Assembly: GCF_026013645.1 (NCBI RefSeq)
Contig: NZ_CP110224.1
Span: 496,001 to 560,000 of the forward strand
Direction of reading: 5' to 3'
Length of the DNA: 64,000 nt
DNA from: Virgibacillus natechei
GTDB lineage: Bacteria > Bacillota > Bacilli > Bacillales > Amphibacillaceae
The position numbers were made by a program, and so were the translations under genes. Below, one piece after another: positions 42,877 through 51,219 of the stretch. Within the stretch, counting starts at the first letter, position 1. Each line of letters starts with the position of its first letter. The notes under the pieces are model-generated. The model was not told the origin of the DNA. It did not search any database and was given only the letters and a program-made list of their open reading frames with translations.

Positions 42877-43099
42877 AGTACATCCTTCGCTTTCCGATCA
42901 TTTTCATCTTACCTTCGCGTTTTGCTCTTTCTACGCTTGCTCTGGTGATTTTTGTTAATGCAATTTGTTCGTCCAAAGACCGTGTTCTGGCTCTCCTGAC
43001 ACGTGGCTTATCCCCATGTTCCGAACGTATTTGCGCATTAACTTGTTTACGCCTTTTCTTAATTGAATCTTCAATCTGTGTCATTTTAATCGAACGCAT
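42860..43099 (-). CDS. Small basic protein upstream of the nucleotidyltransferase
   Basis: 79 residues, about one third Lys/Arg: IKKRRKQVNAQIRSEHG, RVRRARTRSLDEQIAL, ERAKREGKMKMIGKRRMYYD. No fold recognised; probably helical and nucleic-acid or acidic-partner binding. AAGGTGG precedes ATG 43099, and a TATAAT-like element is near 43129. It overlaps the nucleotidyltransferase gene, in the position an antitoxin or partner usually takes. Confidence 0.65.
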   Translation of the reverse strand: MRSIKMTQIEDSIKKRRKQVNAQIRSEHGDKPRVRRARTRSLDEQIALTKITRASVERAKREGKMKMIGKRRMYYDPAE

Positions 43100-43195
43100 T
43101 AGCTACACCACCTTAAATGTATATCACTATAATTATTATATCCTTTAAAAGGAGATAATGCACCTTGTCCGGTAAATTTCATTGTCTTTGAACAG

Positions 43196-43223
43196 AAAAA
43201 GAGCTGATCCAAGAGATCAGCTC
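43196..43223 (-). terminator. Terminator of the 43249 membrane protein gene
   Basis: GAGCTGATC / GATCAGCTC, stem of 9-10 bp, then TTTTT on the minus strand. Confidence 0.9.
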
Positions 43224-43248
43224 ACTATTTATTTACTGCTTACATATT

Positions 43249-43638
43249 CTAATCTTCTTCCGTCTTCATAAATGTTAACAGCAAGAAGAATACGAAGCTT
43301 ATTAGTAGTATGGTGCCACCAACAATAAAGAAGATAGTTGTAAAGGTATCCCCGAAATTAAACGGGCGAACATAATATAACCACATTCCGCTTGTTAAGC
43401 CGATGGTACCTATAATTGCTGAGTAGACATGTAAGGCTGCTAACGTTTTATTTGCTGGGGTGAAAATTTTATAATAAACAGCAAAGGCAAACAGTGAAAG
43501 CCAGCCGACCACCAAAATGTGCGCATGGACTGTTTGAAACTCTGGACCGCCTGCACCCGCCATATGTGAGCCTATAACAGCTCCTAATAATGCAAACACT
43601 GCTGAAAAGCGAAGTAATATTTTACTGTAGTTGTTCAT
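43249..43638 (-). CDS. Four-TM membrane protein with heme-oxidase-like VHAH segment
   Basis: 129 residues, TM segments at about 7-25, 38-58, 66-86 and 95-122. FQTVHAHILVVGWLSLFAFAV resembles the histidine-bearing helix of heme-copper oxidase subunit I and of nitric-oxide reductase-like small proteins, with a second His in ALHVYSAIIG. Could bind heme or copper; too small to be an oxidase. GGAGGATAACAC before ATG 43638. Single gene. Confidence 0.65.
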   Translation of the reverse strand: MNNYSKILLRFSAVFALLGAVIGSHMAGAGGPEFQTVHAHILVVGWLSLFAFAVYYKIFTPANKTLAALHVYSAIIGTIGLTSGMWLYYVRPFNFGDTFTTIFFIVGGTILLISFVFFLLLTFMKTEED

Positions 43639-43723
43639 GTGTTATCCTCCTTCTTATTAATAAATTGACTAATAGTACCAGTATAGCTTATCTATATGAA
43701 CAGAAGATGAATAACGGATTGTA

Positions 43724-44485
43724 CTATTCTGGAGGATCCATTTCCAACATCACAGGGCAATGATCGCTTCCCATCACTTGTTGATGAACCTGGGAATCTT
43801 TTAATAAGTATGTCATTCTTTCGGACACAATAAAATAATCAATTCTCCATCCGACATTCCTTTCTCGGATCGTTTTCATATAGGACCACCAAGAGTATAG
43901 ACCTTCTGTATCTGGGTAGAAATACCTTAGGCTATCGACAAAGCCGGATTCCAAGAGTCGCGTCATCTTCCCACGTTCTTCTGTAGTGAATCCTGAATTC
44001 CCATGATTGGTCTTATGATTTTTTAAATCAACTTCATTATGCGCGACGTTAAGATCGCCACAATAGATAACCGGTTTTTCAGCATCCAGCTTTTTTATAT
44101 AACGATATAGTTCATTTTCCCATTCTAATCGATCGTCTAATCTTGTTAGATCTCTCTTGGAATTAGGGGTATACACATTTACTAAGTAAAATTTATCGAA
44201 TTCGAGTGTAATGATACGCCCTTCTTCTTGGTGGTTATCACTTCCCACGCCGTATCTGACTGATAATGGCTTTTTCTTTGTAAAGACTGCTGTACCCGAA
44301 TACCCTTTCCTTACTGCATAATTCCAATACTGATGATAGCCTTCTAAGTCTAATTCAATTTGTCCTTCCTGTAACTTTGTTTCCTGAAGACAGAAGATAT
44401 CAGCATTTACTTCATGAAAATAATCTAAAAACCCTTTTCTTACACATGCGCGAATTCCGTTTACATTCCAAGATACAAGTTTCAT
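43724..44485 (-). CDS. exoA: Exodeoxyribonuclease III
   Basis: 253 residues, endonuclease/exonuclease/phosphatase fold. MKLVSWNVNGIRACVRKGF, LQETKLQEGQ (catalytic Glu), CGDLNVAHNEVDLKN, and the closing GSDHCPVMLEM are diagnostic. It incises at abasic sites and degrades 3' ends in base-excision repair. AAAGGGAGAAAC before ATG 44485. Single-gene unit, divergent from the ytrA-like operon. Confidence 0.96.
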   Translation of the reverse strand: MKLVSWNVNGIRACVRKGFLDYFHEVNADIFCLQETKLQEGQIELDLEGYHQYWNYAVRKGYSGTAVFTKKKPLSVRYGVGSDNHQEEGRIITLEFDKFYLVNVYTPNSKRDLTRLDDRLEWENELYRYIKKLDAEKPVIYCGDLNVAHNEVDLKNHKTNHGNSGFTTEERGKMTRLLESGFVDSLRYFYPDTEGLYSWWSYMKTIRERNVGWRIDYFIVSERMTYLLKDSQVHQQVMGSDHCPVMLEMDPPE

Positions 44486-44591
44486 AAATGAATTGTTTCT
44501 CCCTTTATTAAGATGGTTGCTTTGTCCATTTTAGCATATTATCTTAGTTGGGTCGTGCAGATCAAGTGTTTAAAAATAATCATTTTGCGTA

Positions 44592-44620
44592 TTGACAGCT
44601 TGGTGTATTAACCGTATAAT
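44592..44620 (+). promoter_or_regulatory. Promoter of the ytrA-like operon
   Basis: Perfect TTGACA, 17-nt spacer, perfect TATAAT. The strength fits a promoter kept off by a repressor bound to the overlapping operator. Confidence 0.92.
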
Positions 44621-44624
44621 ACAC
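44603..44624 (+). promoter_or_regulatory. GntR/YtrA operator 1
   Basis: GTGTATTA-N6-TAATACAC, a perfect 8-bp inverted repeat lying over the -10 box. Binding would block RNA polymerase. Confidence 0.8.
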
Positions 44625-44671
44625 TTCAGATAACGTGTTAATTGGTCCATACATGCATTTTTTTGTTGGTT

Positions 44672-44693
44672 GTGTATTAATAGATTAACACAC
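44672..44693 (+). promoter_or_regulatory. GntR/YtrA operator 2
   Basis: GTGTATTA-N6-TAACACAC: same left half and spacing as operator 1, one mismatch in the right half. It lies in the untranslated leader, 35 nt before the regulator's start codon. Confidence 0.75.
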
Positions 44694-44728
44694 ACCGGAG
44701 AAAACATATAGGAGACGGGGCTATAATT

Positions 44729-45103
44729 ATGAATTTTAATAATCGGGATCCTGTCTATGTGCAGGTTGTCCGCAAATTTAAAGAAGAGATTGCTACCGGT
44801 ACCATAGATCCCGGCGAGGCGATTCCATCAAGAAGAGAATTGGCGAACAAATTAAAAATAAATCCCAATACAGCACAGCGAGCGTATAAAGAGATGGAGG
44901 AACAGGGCTTGATTCATACAGAGGGTAATTTACCTAGTAAGATTACAAAAGATGAAAAAGTTCTAGAATCAGTTAGAGGAGAACTCATCGAAGAAGCGGT
45001 AGATTCTTTCGTGGCATCTATCCATTCGATAAACGTTCCACTCGATGAAATAGTAGGTTTGATCAGAGAAAAGTACACAAGTGGGGGGGATAAGCATGAT
45101 TGA
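44729..45103 (+). CDS. ytrA: GntR-family regulator, YtrA subfamily
   Basis: 124 residues: winged-helix GntR domain at about 5-75 (VYVQVVRKFKEEIATG, then IPSRRELANKLKINPNTAQRAYKEMEEQGLI) and a short helical dimerisation tail, the size of YtrA proteins. Likely autorepressor through the two operators upstream. AGGAGACGG before ATG 44729. In B. subtilis, YtrA represses an ABC operon induced by cell-wall antibiotics; by analogy the same may hold here. Its stop codon overlaps the next start (ATGATTGA). Confidence 0.9.
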   Translation: MNFNNRDPVYVQVVRKFKEEIATGTIDPGEAIPSRRELANKLKINPNTAQRAYKEMEEQGLIHTEGNLPSKITKDEKVLESVRGELIEEAVDSFVASIHSINVPLDEIVGLIREKYTSGGDKHD

Positions 45104-45785
45104 GGTTAAAGAGATCACGAAAAAGTTTGGCCGAAAAAAAGTATTGAATGGCGTTTCATTCACAGCTAATAAAGGAGAAATAACATGTCTCATCGGTATT
45201 AACGGTGTGGGTAAGACAACGATCTTGAATGCGGTTATGGCATTAACACCAATCAATTCTGGTGAAATTTTAATCAATAAAGAGAAAGTAAATAAACAGA
45301 GTTACGAAATAGTTACCTTTATTCCTGATGCCATTACAATGATGCCGCAAATGCGTATATCAGAAGCGATGGAGTTTATGCAGGATTTTTACGATAACTG
45401 GAACCAGGAACGCGCAACAGAATTACTTAAATTTTTTAAATTAGAGGAAAGGGAGCGGATCTCGGATTTATCAAAAGGGAATACAGCTAAAGTGAATCTG
45501 CTGCTTGGATTAGCGCTGGATGTTGATTTTCTGTTAATGGACGAACCGTTTTCCGGGATTGATATTTTCAGCAGGGAGCAAATTGCTGAGGTGTTCGCAA
45601 GTCATTTAGTGGAAGATCGTGGGGTTATTATTACGACACATGAAATTAATGATATTGAACACTTAATTGATAAAGTAGTATTGCTTGATAACGGAAAGGT
45701 TCTAAAAGCCTTCAACAGTGAGGAAGTCCGGGAAACGCAAGGAAAATCCGTCGTTGATGTAATGAGAGAGGTGTATCAGCCATGA
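45096..45785 (+). CDS. ABC transporter ATP-binding protein (YtrB-like)
   Basis: 229 residues. Walker A IGINGVGKTT, Walker B FLLMDEPFSGIDIF, H-loop ITTHEINDIEHL. The signature is unusual, LSKGNTAKVNL in place of LSGGQ, as in the YtrB class. ATG 45096 follows GGGGGGAT; a longer frame from 45081 is inside the regulator gene. It overlaps the regulator by 8 nt and the permease by 4 nt. Confidence 0.92.
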   Translation: MIEVKEITKKFGRKKVLNGVSFTANKGEITCLIGINGVGKTTILNAVMALTPINSGEILINKEKVNKQSYEIVTFIPDAITMMPQMRISEAMEFMQDFYDNWNQERATELLKFFKLEERERISDLSKGNTAKVNLLLGLALDVDFLLMDEPFSGIDIFSREQIAEVFASHLVEDRGVIITTHEINDIEHLIDKVVLLDNGKVLKAFNSEEVRETQGKSVVDVMREVYQP

Positions 45786-46621
45786 ACCGATATTTGAAAC
45801 TGGTTAATTTTGAGTTGGCTCGTTTTATGAAAATTTATCTTGTACTCATTGCGATCACAATCGTTTCACAAATTACTGGAGTGATCGTAAAGTCAAGAAG
45901 TTACTTAAGTGATGCAAATGAGGCAATCTATGAAGATTTAATGCCGATGGAGCAATTTTTGGAGCAAACGGGTCCATTGAGTATGGTACAGATAAACCAA
46001 AGTATATGGTCCGTGGGCCCGATTGCATTATGCATTATAGCATTACTCTTCTATTGTTTTTTCATCTGGTATCGTGATTGGTTGGGGAAAAATACATTCA
46101 TCTACCGTTTATTGATGTTACCAACTGCTCGTCTGAATGTTTTCCTTGCCAAAGCCACTGCAATATTTTTAATGGTCTTAGGATTGGTTTCACTGCAGCT
46201 CATCTTATTGCCGGTGGAGAGTACGATTCTTAAATGGACCGTGCCATTGGACTTTCGGATAGATATGGCCGTCGGAGAAATTATTAATAACTCCGTTTAT
46301 GGTGTGTTTCAATTACTGATTCCTCAAAGCTTCATTCAGTTTGTTATAAATTACGGAATTGGCTTTATGGCAGTGTTTATCTTATTTACAGCAATTCTTT
46401 TTGAACGAAGCTTTCGGTGGAAGGGAGTGCTGTTAGGGAGTGTATATAGCCTAGTAGCTATAGCTGTATTTTTACTACCTATTCTATTGCAAGGCTTCTT
46501 TCAACTAAATTATTTGTATCCCGTTGAATTACTGATTATTGAAGTCTTCTTGGGAATTCTTGTTACTACAATATCTATATGCATGAGCCGTTATCTATTA
46601 AATAAAAAAATAACTGTGTAA
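45782..46621 (+). CDS. ABC transporter membrane protein (YtrC/D-like)
   Basis: 279 residues, six to seven TM segments (first at about 19-38; last pair about 225-270), no periplasmic domain. Starts inside the ATPase stop codon (ATGA), so translation is coupled. Position and topology make it the membrane partner of the YtrB-like ATPase. No exported substrate can be deduced. Confidence 0.85.
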   Translation: MNRYLKLVNFELARFMKIYLVLIAITIVSQITGVIVKSRSYLSDANEAIYEDLMPMEQFLEQTGPLSMVQINQSIWSVGPIALCIIALLFYCFFIWYRDWLGKNTFIYRLLMLPTARLNVFLAKATAIFLMVLGLVSLQLILLPVESTILKWTVPLDFRIDMAVGEIINNSVYGVFQLLIPQSFIQFVINYGIGFMAVFILFTAILFERSFRWKGVLLGSVYSLVAIAVFLLPILLQGFFQLNYLYPVELLIIEVFLGILVTTISICMSRYLLNKKITV

Positions 46622-46632
46622 GGGGGAAGAAG

Positions 46633-47859
46633 ATGATGCGTTATTGGAAATTAATCACCATTATGGTAGTGGTTGTACTGTCTATTGGTTCCTATTATAT
46701 CGAGTCAGCTATAACAGGTACTAATTATCCAGAATTTGTATTTGAGCATCATAGTGGTAACGAGGAAGAAGTTAAGAATCTTATCTTAGATGCACAATAT
46801 ATTAATGAATTGAAACATAATATGCTACAAGTAACTGCAGAGGGAACAAAATATCAAAATGAGGAGTCCTATTTAGAGGGGCTTGAGAGTCATGTCGATG
46901 ATACTATCAAACAGCTTCAGGAAGATTACCCGAGTTTCATGCGTGGTAAAAGCGAACATTCATTAGCCCCGTTTTATGAAAATGAAACGATATTGGTATA
47001 TGTAAATCAAAATACGAATTCTCCTGATGCAGAGAAAAGCGATTTTACTTTAGATATTGAGGTTTTAGATAAAGGTTCAGGAGATCGAACAGCTTTTACA
47101 ATAAAGCTTCCTGAGACAAAAGATTATCAAACGATGCGTATTGGTGACGTTCAGGTTATTGATGGAGAAATGAAGATTATTACGCGTAACTTCTTACACG
47201 TGGCCCAAACAGGCTATACTTCCTCAGAGGAAATACATGTATATAACCTTGATGTAGCAAATCAGGAGGTAACAAGTAATGAAGTGATTGTTTCGAATGC
47301 GGAACCAAACAATGCAACAGTTACTTATATTACTATTATCAACGAACATGGCGGCATAAACCAGAATGAATACGTTCTAGTCCATTTCGATTATATGGAA
47401 ACGGTTGAACATGAAAATGGAAGCTCAAATCTCGAACAGATAGGAAGAGAGTTAATTGCATACAATCTCGAAACAAATGAACAGGAAGAACTCGATTTAC
47501 CGGAAGCGTTACAGGATTCACTGCATACAGCATTACTGAGCGACTCTACAATTTATTTTAATAAACTTACGGAGACTGGGGTTGAGATTCTAACCTATGA
47601 TTTAAATAGTAAAGAAATAGAAACGGAAAAAGTGTTGGAAGATACAGCAGCGTTTGAAGTGGAGCCACATATGGCAGTTAAAAATGATAACATGTATCTA
47701 ACAAGTAAGTACAAGTATACGGATTCACATGCAGCTATTTTTGTAGTTGATTTAACTGAAGGCGATATTCTTTATGAAGGGGCAGTAGAAATGAAAGACC
47801 AACAAGCCGAGAAAGAAGAAGAGGATGTCTTGTACATTGATGATATGTTAATCGAGTAA
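46633..47859 (+). CDS. Membrane-anchored extracytoplasmic protein of the ytr-like operon
   Basis: 408 residues: one N-terminal TM helix (about 7-24), then a soluble region rich in beta strands and acidic residues that probably faces outward. Repeated short units (ELIAYNLETNEQEELDLPE, EILTYDLNSKEIETEKV, EIHVYNLDVANQEVTSNE) each read strand - x-Y-x-L - turn - E/V, suggesting a beta-propeller. Acidic C-terminus. AAGGGGGAAG before ATG 46633. Possibly the sensor or accessory subunit of the transporter. Confidence 0.75.
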   Translation: MMRYWKLITIMVVVVLSIGSYYIESAITGTNYPEFVFEHHSGNEEEVKNLILDAQYINELKHNMLQVTAEGTKYQNEESYLEGLESHVDDTIKQLQEDYPSFMRGKSEHSLAPFYENETILVYVNQNTNSPDAEKSDFTLDIEVLDKGSGDRTAFTIKLPETKDYQTMRIGDVQVIDGEMKIITRNFLHVAQTGYTSSEEIHVYNLDVANQEVTSNEVIVSNAEPNNATVTYITIINEHGGINQNEYVLVHFDYMETVEHENGSSNLEQIGRELIAYNLETNEQEELDLPEALQDSLHTALLSDSTIYFNKLTETGVEILTYDLNSKEIETEKVLEDTAAFEVEPHMAVKNDNMYLTSKYKYTDSHAAIFVVDLTEGDILYEGAVEMKDQQAEKEEEDVLYIDDMLIE

Positions 47860-47969
47860 TTCATGTGGCTGGTTATAGCTATCCAAGCCCATTTCATCAG
47901 CCTATTTTTCATTTATTAGGGATGTTTATCTTAACCATAAAAAGGATAAACAATCTATGAGGTGAAAAT

Positions 47970-48179
47970 ATGAGTACGAATGATAAAAAATCACTAAAAA
48001 ATCAGAAAGATCGTATTGAAGAAAGAACAAAATTGGATAAGTTTAAAGAGCAGGAATTGGTAGATGATATCCCGATGGAAGATCTAAAAATAGAACAAAA
48101 GGATGAGAAGAAAAAGTTCAAATCGAAGAATGCATCACAAAGTGAAAGAAAGCATCAAACAATGAAGGGTGATAAGTAG
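47970..48179 (+). CDS. Small charged protein, unknown
   Basis: 69 residues, more than half Lys, Asp, Glu, Gln or Ser; no hydrophobic core, probably disordered (KKSLKNQKDRIEERTK; KIEQKDEKKKFKSK). GAGGTG lies 6 nt before ATG 47970. Tiny hydrophilic proteins of this type are common in sporulating bacilli. Family not recognised. Confidence 0.55.
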   Translation: MSTNDKKSLKNQKDRIEERTKLDKFKEQELVDDIPMEDLKIEQKDEKKKFKSKNASQSERKHQTMKGDK

Positions 48180-48344
48180 GGAGTCTGCATACTTGCATAT
48201 AGCCCTAATAAAGTTATGGCATTGCACGGGATAAGACGGATTGAAAATCATTCAAGAGAGATCGCTTCATCCTGTGCTTCAGCTCATATATATACAGCCA
48301 CTAAAGGAAGAATACTATAAAGCCTATTTTTAGGCAGATAGGAT

Positions 48345-48413
48345 AGTATAAACTTTCCCACTGCATCAGTACAACTAAGGATATTCATCTAAAGGCGAAT
48401 GCCAAGTTTTCTA
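48345..48413 (+). mobile_element. MITE-like small repeat, copy B (69 bp)
   Basis: Same order of blocks as copy A at 12072-12149: AGTATAAA, CTTTC, ACTGCATCAGTACAACTAAGG (A: ...AAGTGCAACTAAGG), CTAAAGGC, CCAAGTTTTCTA. The middle differs in length by about 9 nt. Same orientation, intergenic here. Confidence 0.75.
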
Positions 48414-48560
48414 GTAAAACTGAGCAAACTGACACAGAAGATATAAAAATAGGTAGTGTTACTAGTTGATATGCCGAGTCAATTTAACGTTATTTACATA
48501 AGAATAATGTAAATCGATACAAGTCTTGTAGAAGATTTAACCCATGAATATACCCTTTAT

Positions 48561-48593
48561 AGAAAACCAATTGATCACTGGTTTTCTATTTTT
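48561..48593 (+). terminator. Terminator-like hairpin in the intergenic region
   Basis: AGAAAACCA / TGGTTTTCT, 9-bp perfect stem, 9-nt loop, then ATTTTTC. No gene is visible directly upstream, so it may belong to a lost gene or a small RNA. Confidence 0.6.
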
Positions 48594-48781
48594 CATTTTA
48601 TAAAAGGACAAGTTGAGAGAAAGGAATACATAAGACATAAAGGGAAAAATCCCTTATAAAAAAATGAATCGTTCATATACATGAGTATGGTGTTTGTTTA
48701 TCTTATACCATTGTTTGCATATGATAAATTGTATGGACCTTAAGATAAACGCAAACTCAACTTTCAAAGAACGGAGGTTTC

Positions 48782-50059
48782 ATGTTGAAAGATATAACTG
48801 CTATTCTCGTGCATTATACGAATCAGTCCGTATTGTATAAAGCGTTAACCTCTTTAAATAAAATTAGCTCTAGAATTCAATCGGTTATTGTTTTGCAGGA
48901 AGAGGAAATGCCTTTAGATGTGATGGATAAATATGATTGGTTTGATCGAATTGAATATACGATGGCGGAAGGTAATGATTTAGGGGCAACACTGAATCAT
49001 ACGATCAATAAAATAAGCAGTTCTTATGTCCTCTTTCTATACGATACAGATTATCTTTCATCTTCCCATTTAGATTCTCTTAGCCTATCCAATCCTAAGT
49101 CAGTTTTAGAAACCTTCTATCATAATCAGAACATTATTATTCACCAACCTGTGCTAGTTCGTACTTCTTATCTAAAAAAGCAACCTTTCTTATCAAACCT
49201 CCAACTTCCATTCAAGGAAGCGATTCTTCCTGCCTGGCTTTCAAATGTAGACAATTCTCTTAAATGCTTTAAAAAGGGGATTGTGAGCCAATCAAGGAAA
49301 AATAGTTCTACTAATACGATAGAAAAACAAAAAAATATACAGAAATACCAGCTGCAGAAAACCAACACGAACCATCCGAGCCTTGCCGTCTTAATTTCAA
49401 CTTATAATATGGAAGCTTATGTTGAAACTGCCGTTGTTTCCTGCCTTTTACAAAATGAACAATTGGAACAGTTGCTGATCATGGATGACGGCTCAACGGA
49501 TAACTCCTATAAGCAACTTCAAAGTTGGAGTGATGGAAAAAGAGTGAGGCTATTCAACAAAAAAAACGGGGGGAAAGCTAGGGCGTTAAACGAGCTATTG
49601 CCCCTTGTTACGAGTGAATTTGTAATGGAACTTGATGCCGACGATTGGCTCGATCCCGATGCTATTTCCGTTATTAAAAAGTATCTTTCGGAACTTCCTC
49701 AAGATATTTCGGTGTTGTATGGCAATCTAAGAAAGTGGAAGCAAATGGAGAGTGATGTTCTCTTTAAAGGGGTAGCGAAAGGAACGCTTATAAAGGGAAG
49801 AGCTGACCTGTTATCTTATCGTTTCCCTCTAGGGCCGAGGATTTATCGGACTTCTTCACTAAAGAGCGCAGGGGGATTCCCCGTGATTGCGTTTGAAAAT
49901 GGAAGGATTTATGAAGACGTAAGTATGTTAAACCAATTAATAGGAGATTCCCGGTTTTGGTATCATGATTTTACTGTTTATAATGTACGCGAACACAAGG
50001 ATAGTATCACAAAAAATAATCTATCAAACTGGAAGGGATTTTTAAAGACGCTAAAATAG
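48782..50059 (+). CDS. Glycosyltransferase family 2 with a duplicated N-terminal domain
   Basis: 425 residues. The C-terminal half (about 198-420) is a standard GT-A domain: LAVLISTYNMEAYVETAV, LIMDDGSTDNSY, KNGGKARALNELL and the metal-binding LDADDWLDPD. The N-terminal half (1-180) starts the same way, ITAILVHYTNQSVLYKALTSL, and has VLFLYDTDYLSS in place of the DxD region, with no clear catalytic residues; it looks like a decayed second GT domain. ATG 48782 after ACGGAGG. Convergent with the sugar-nucleotide genes. Confidence 0.85.
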   Translation: MLKDITAILVHYTNQSVLYKALTSLNKISSRIQSVIVLQEEEMPLDVMDKYDWFDRIEYTMAEGNDLGATLNHTINKISSSYVLFLYDTDYLSSSHLDSLSLSNPKSVLETFYHNQNIIIHQPVLVRTSYLKKQPFLSNLQLPFKEAILPAWLSNVDNSLKCFKKGIVSQSRKNSSTNTIEKQKNIQKYQLQKTNTNHPSLAVLISTYNMEAYVETAVVSCLLQNEQLEQLLIMDDGSTDNSYKQLQSWSDGKRVRLFNKKNGGKARALNELLPLVTSEFVMELDADDWLDPDAISVIKKYLSELPQDISVLYGNLRKWKQMESDVLFKGVAKGTLIKGRADLLSYRFPLGPRIYRTSSLKSAGGFPVIAFENGRIYEDVSMLNQLIGDSRFWYHDFTVYNVREHKDSITKNNLSNWKGFLKTLK

Positions 50060-50091
50060 AGAACAATGGATGTTTCTTATCCATTGTTCTC
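50060..50091. terminator. Shared terminator between glycosyltransferase and aminotransferase genes
   Basis: GAGAACAATGGAT / ATCCATTGTTCTC, perfect 13-bp stem with a short loop. The aminotransferase stop codon (50077) lies within it. Confidence 0.8.
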
Positions 50092-51201
50092 CAAAAATTT
50101 ATTTACGGTTGAAATGATATAGTCTTGTTTTTGAAAAGATAACGTAGGGGAGATAGGGAGTGCCAATATTTTTTCGGCAGTTTTTTCCGCAATCGGGAAA
50201 TCCCCCTTTTTATAATGAAGATAGTGGAAGGCCTGCTGCAAATGTAGAGGGATGGGATAATAAATAGCCGAGGCAATACCGTTATTTTTTAATTCTGAAA
50301 CTAATTCATCTCTTTTATCTAATTCAATACAGTATTGATGAAAAGTGTGTTCTCGATTTTCTGAGATTGGTGGCTTTTTTAAGAGATTATTGAGCTTTTC
50401 CGTGTACCTTCTTGCGACCTCCTTTCGCTTATGCAAAAAGATGTCTAGATAATATAATTTAACAAGTAGAATAGCTGCCTGAAGTTCATCAAGTCTGCTA
50501 TTCATACCAATCGATGAATGTTGGTATTTCTTCTCACTCCCATGATTCCGGAGTTGACTAATCTTTTCATAAAGCGCTTTATGATTGGTTGTGACTAAAC
50601 CAGCATCTCCAAATGCTCCAAGGTTTTTCGACGGAAAGAAGGAGAAGCAGCCAATATCGCCAATTGCTCCAACTCTACTCCCATCATATTCTGTCCCTAT
50701 TGCTTGACAAGCATCTTCTATTACCCTCAAATTATACTTGTTTGCTATCGCCATTATTTCTTTCATATTAGCAGATTTTCCATTCAAGTGGACTATAATT
50801 ATAGCTTTTGTGTTTTGTGTTATTGCTTCTTCAATTTTAGAGGGGTCCATATTATAGTTAGCTTCTTCGATATCGACAAAAATGGGTTGAGCGCCTACTT
50901 GCGCAATTGTCTCTCCAGTGGCAAAAAAGGTAAATGGTGTGGTGATCACGTCGTCGCCAGGGCCAATATCTAATGCCATTAGAGATAATTGTAGGGCGTC
51001 AGTGCCGTTTGCTACCCCAATACCATAGGAAGCCTCTACATATTCAGCTACTAACTTTTCCAGTTTTTCTCCTTTTTCCCCCAATATATATTCCCCACTA
51101 TTTAATACCTCGGTTACCATCTCTAAGATGGGGGTTCTTATAAGCGTTAATTCTTCTTTTAAATCAACCATTGGTATTTGGTTAAACGTGTTGTTTGACA
51201 T
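50077..51201 (-). CDS. DegT/DnrJ/EryC1 family sugar aminotransferase (WbpE-like)
   Basis: 374 residues, PLP-dependent. GVANGTDALQLSLMALDIGPGD, TTPFTFFATGETI, IEDACQAIGTEYDG, and the PLP lysine in CFSFFPSKNLGAFGDAG (about 185) are hallmarks; HFHQYCIELDKRDEL and YYPIPLHLQQAF are conserved near the end. It transaminates a keto-sugar nucleotide; with the neighbours the substrate is probably the 3-keto UDP-GlcNAc uronate. AAGGAG before ATG 51201; 18 nt after the dehydrogenase gene, same operon. Confidence 0.92.
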   Translation of the reverse strand: MSNNTFNQIPMVDLKEELTLIRTPILEMVTEVLNSGEYILGEKGEKLEKLVAEYVEASYGIGVANGTDALQLSLMALDIGPGDDVITTPFTFFATGETIAQVGAQPIFVDIEEANYNMDPSKIEEAITQNTKAIIIVHLNGKSANMKEIMAIANKYNLRVIEDACQAIGTEYDGSRVGAIGDIGCFSFFPSKNLGAFGDAGLVTTNHKALYEKISQLRNHGSEKKYQHSSIGMNSRLDELQAAILLVKLYYLDIFLHKRKEVARRYTEKLNNLLKKPPISENREHTFHQYCIELDKRDELVSELKNNGIASAIYYPIPLHLQQAFHYLHYKKGDFPIAEKTAEKILALPISPTLSFQKQDYIISTVNKFLENNG

Positions 51202-51219
51202 TGTAATTCTTAAACTCCT

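Larger units (their letters stand above)
48180..48781. other. 602-bp intergenic region
   Basis: No gene found in any frame. It contains MITE-like copy B (48345-48413), a terminator-like hairpin (48561-48593) and, before the glycosyltransferase gene, CATATGATA at 48718-48726, which fits the SigK -10 pattern CATANNNTA without a convincing -35. The rest is AT-rich and may be decayed coding sequence. Confidence 0.5.

Noticed and set aside
48717..48726. SigK promoter for the GT2 gene
   Set aside because: CATATGATA fits the -10 but there is no AC at a suitable distance upstream, so it is noted only in the intergenic entry.
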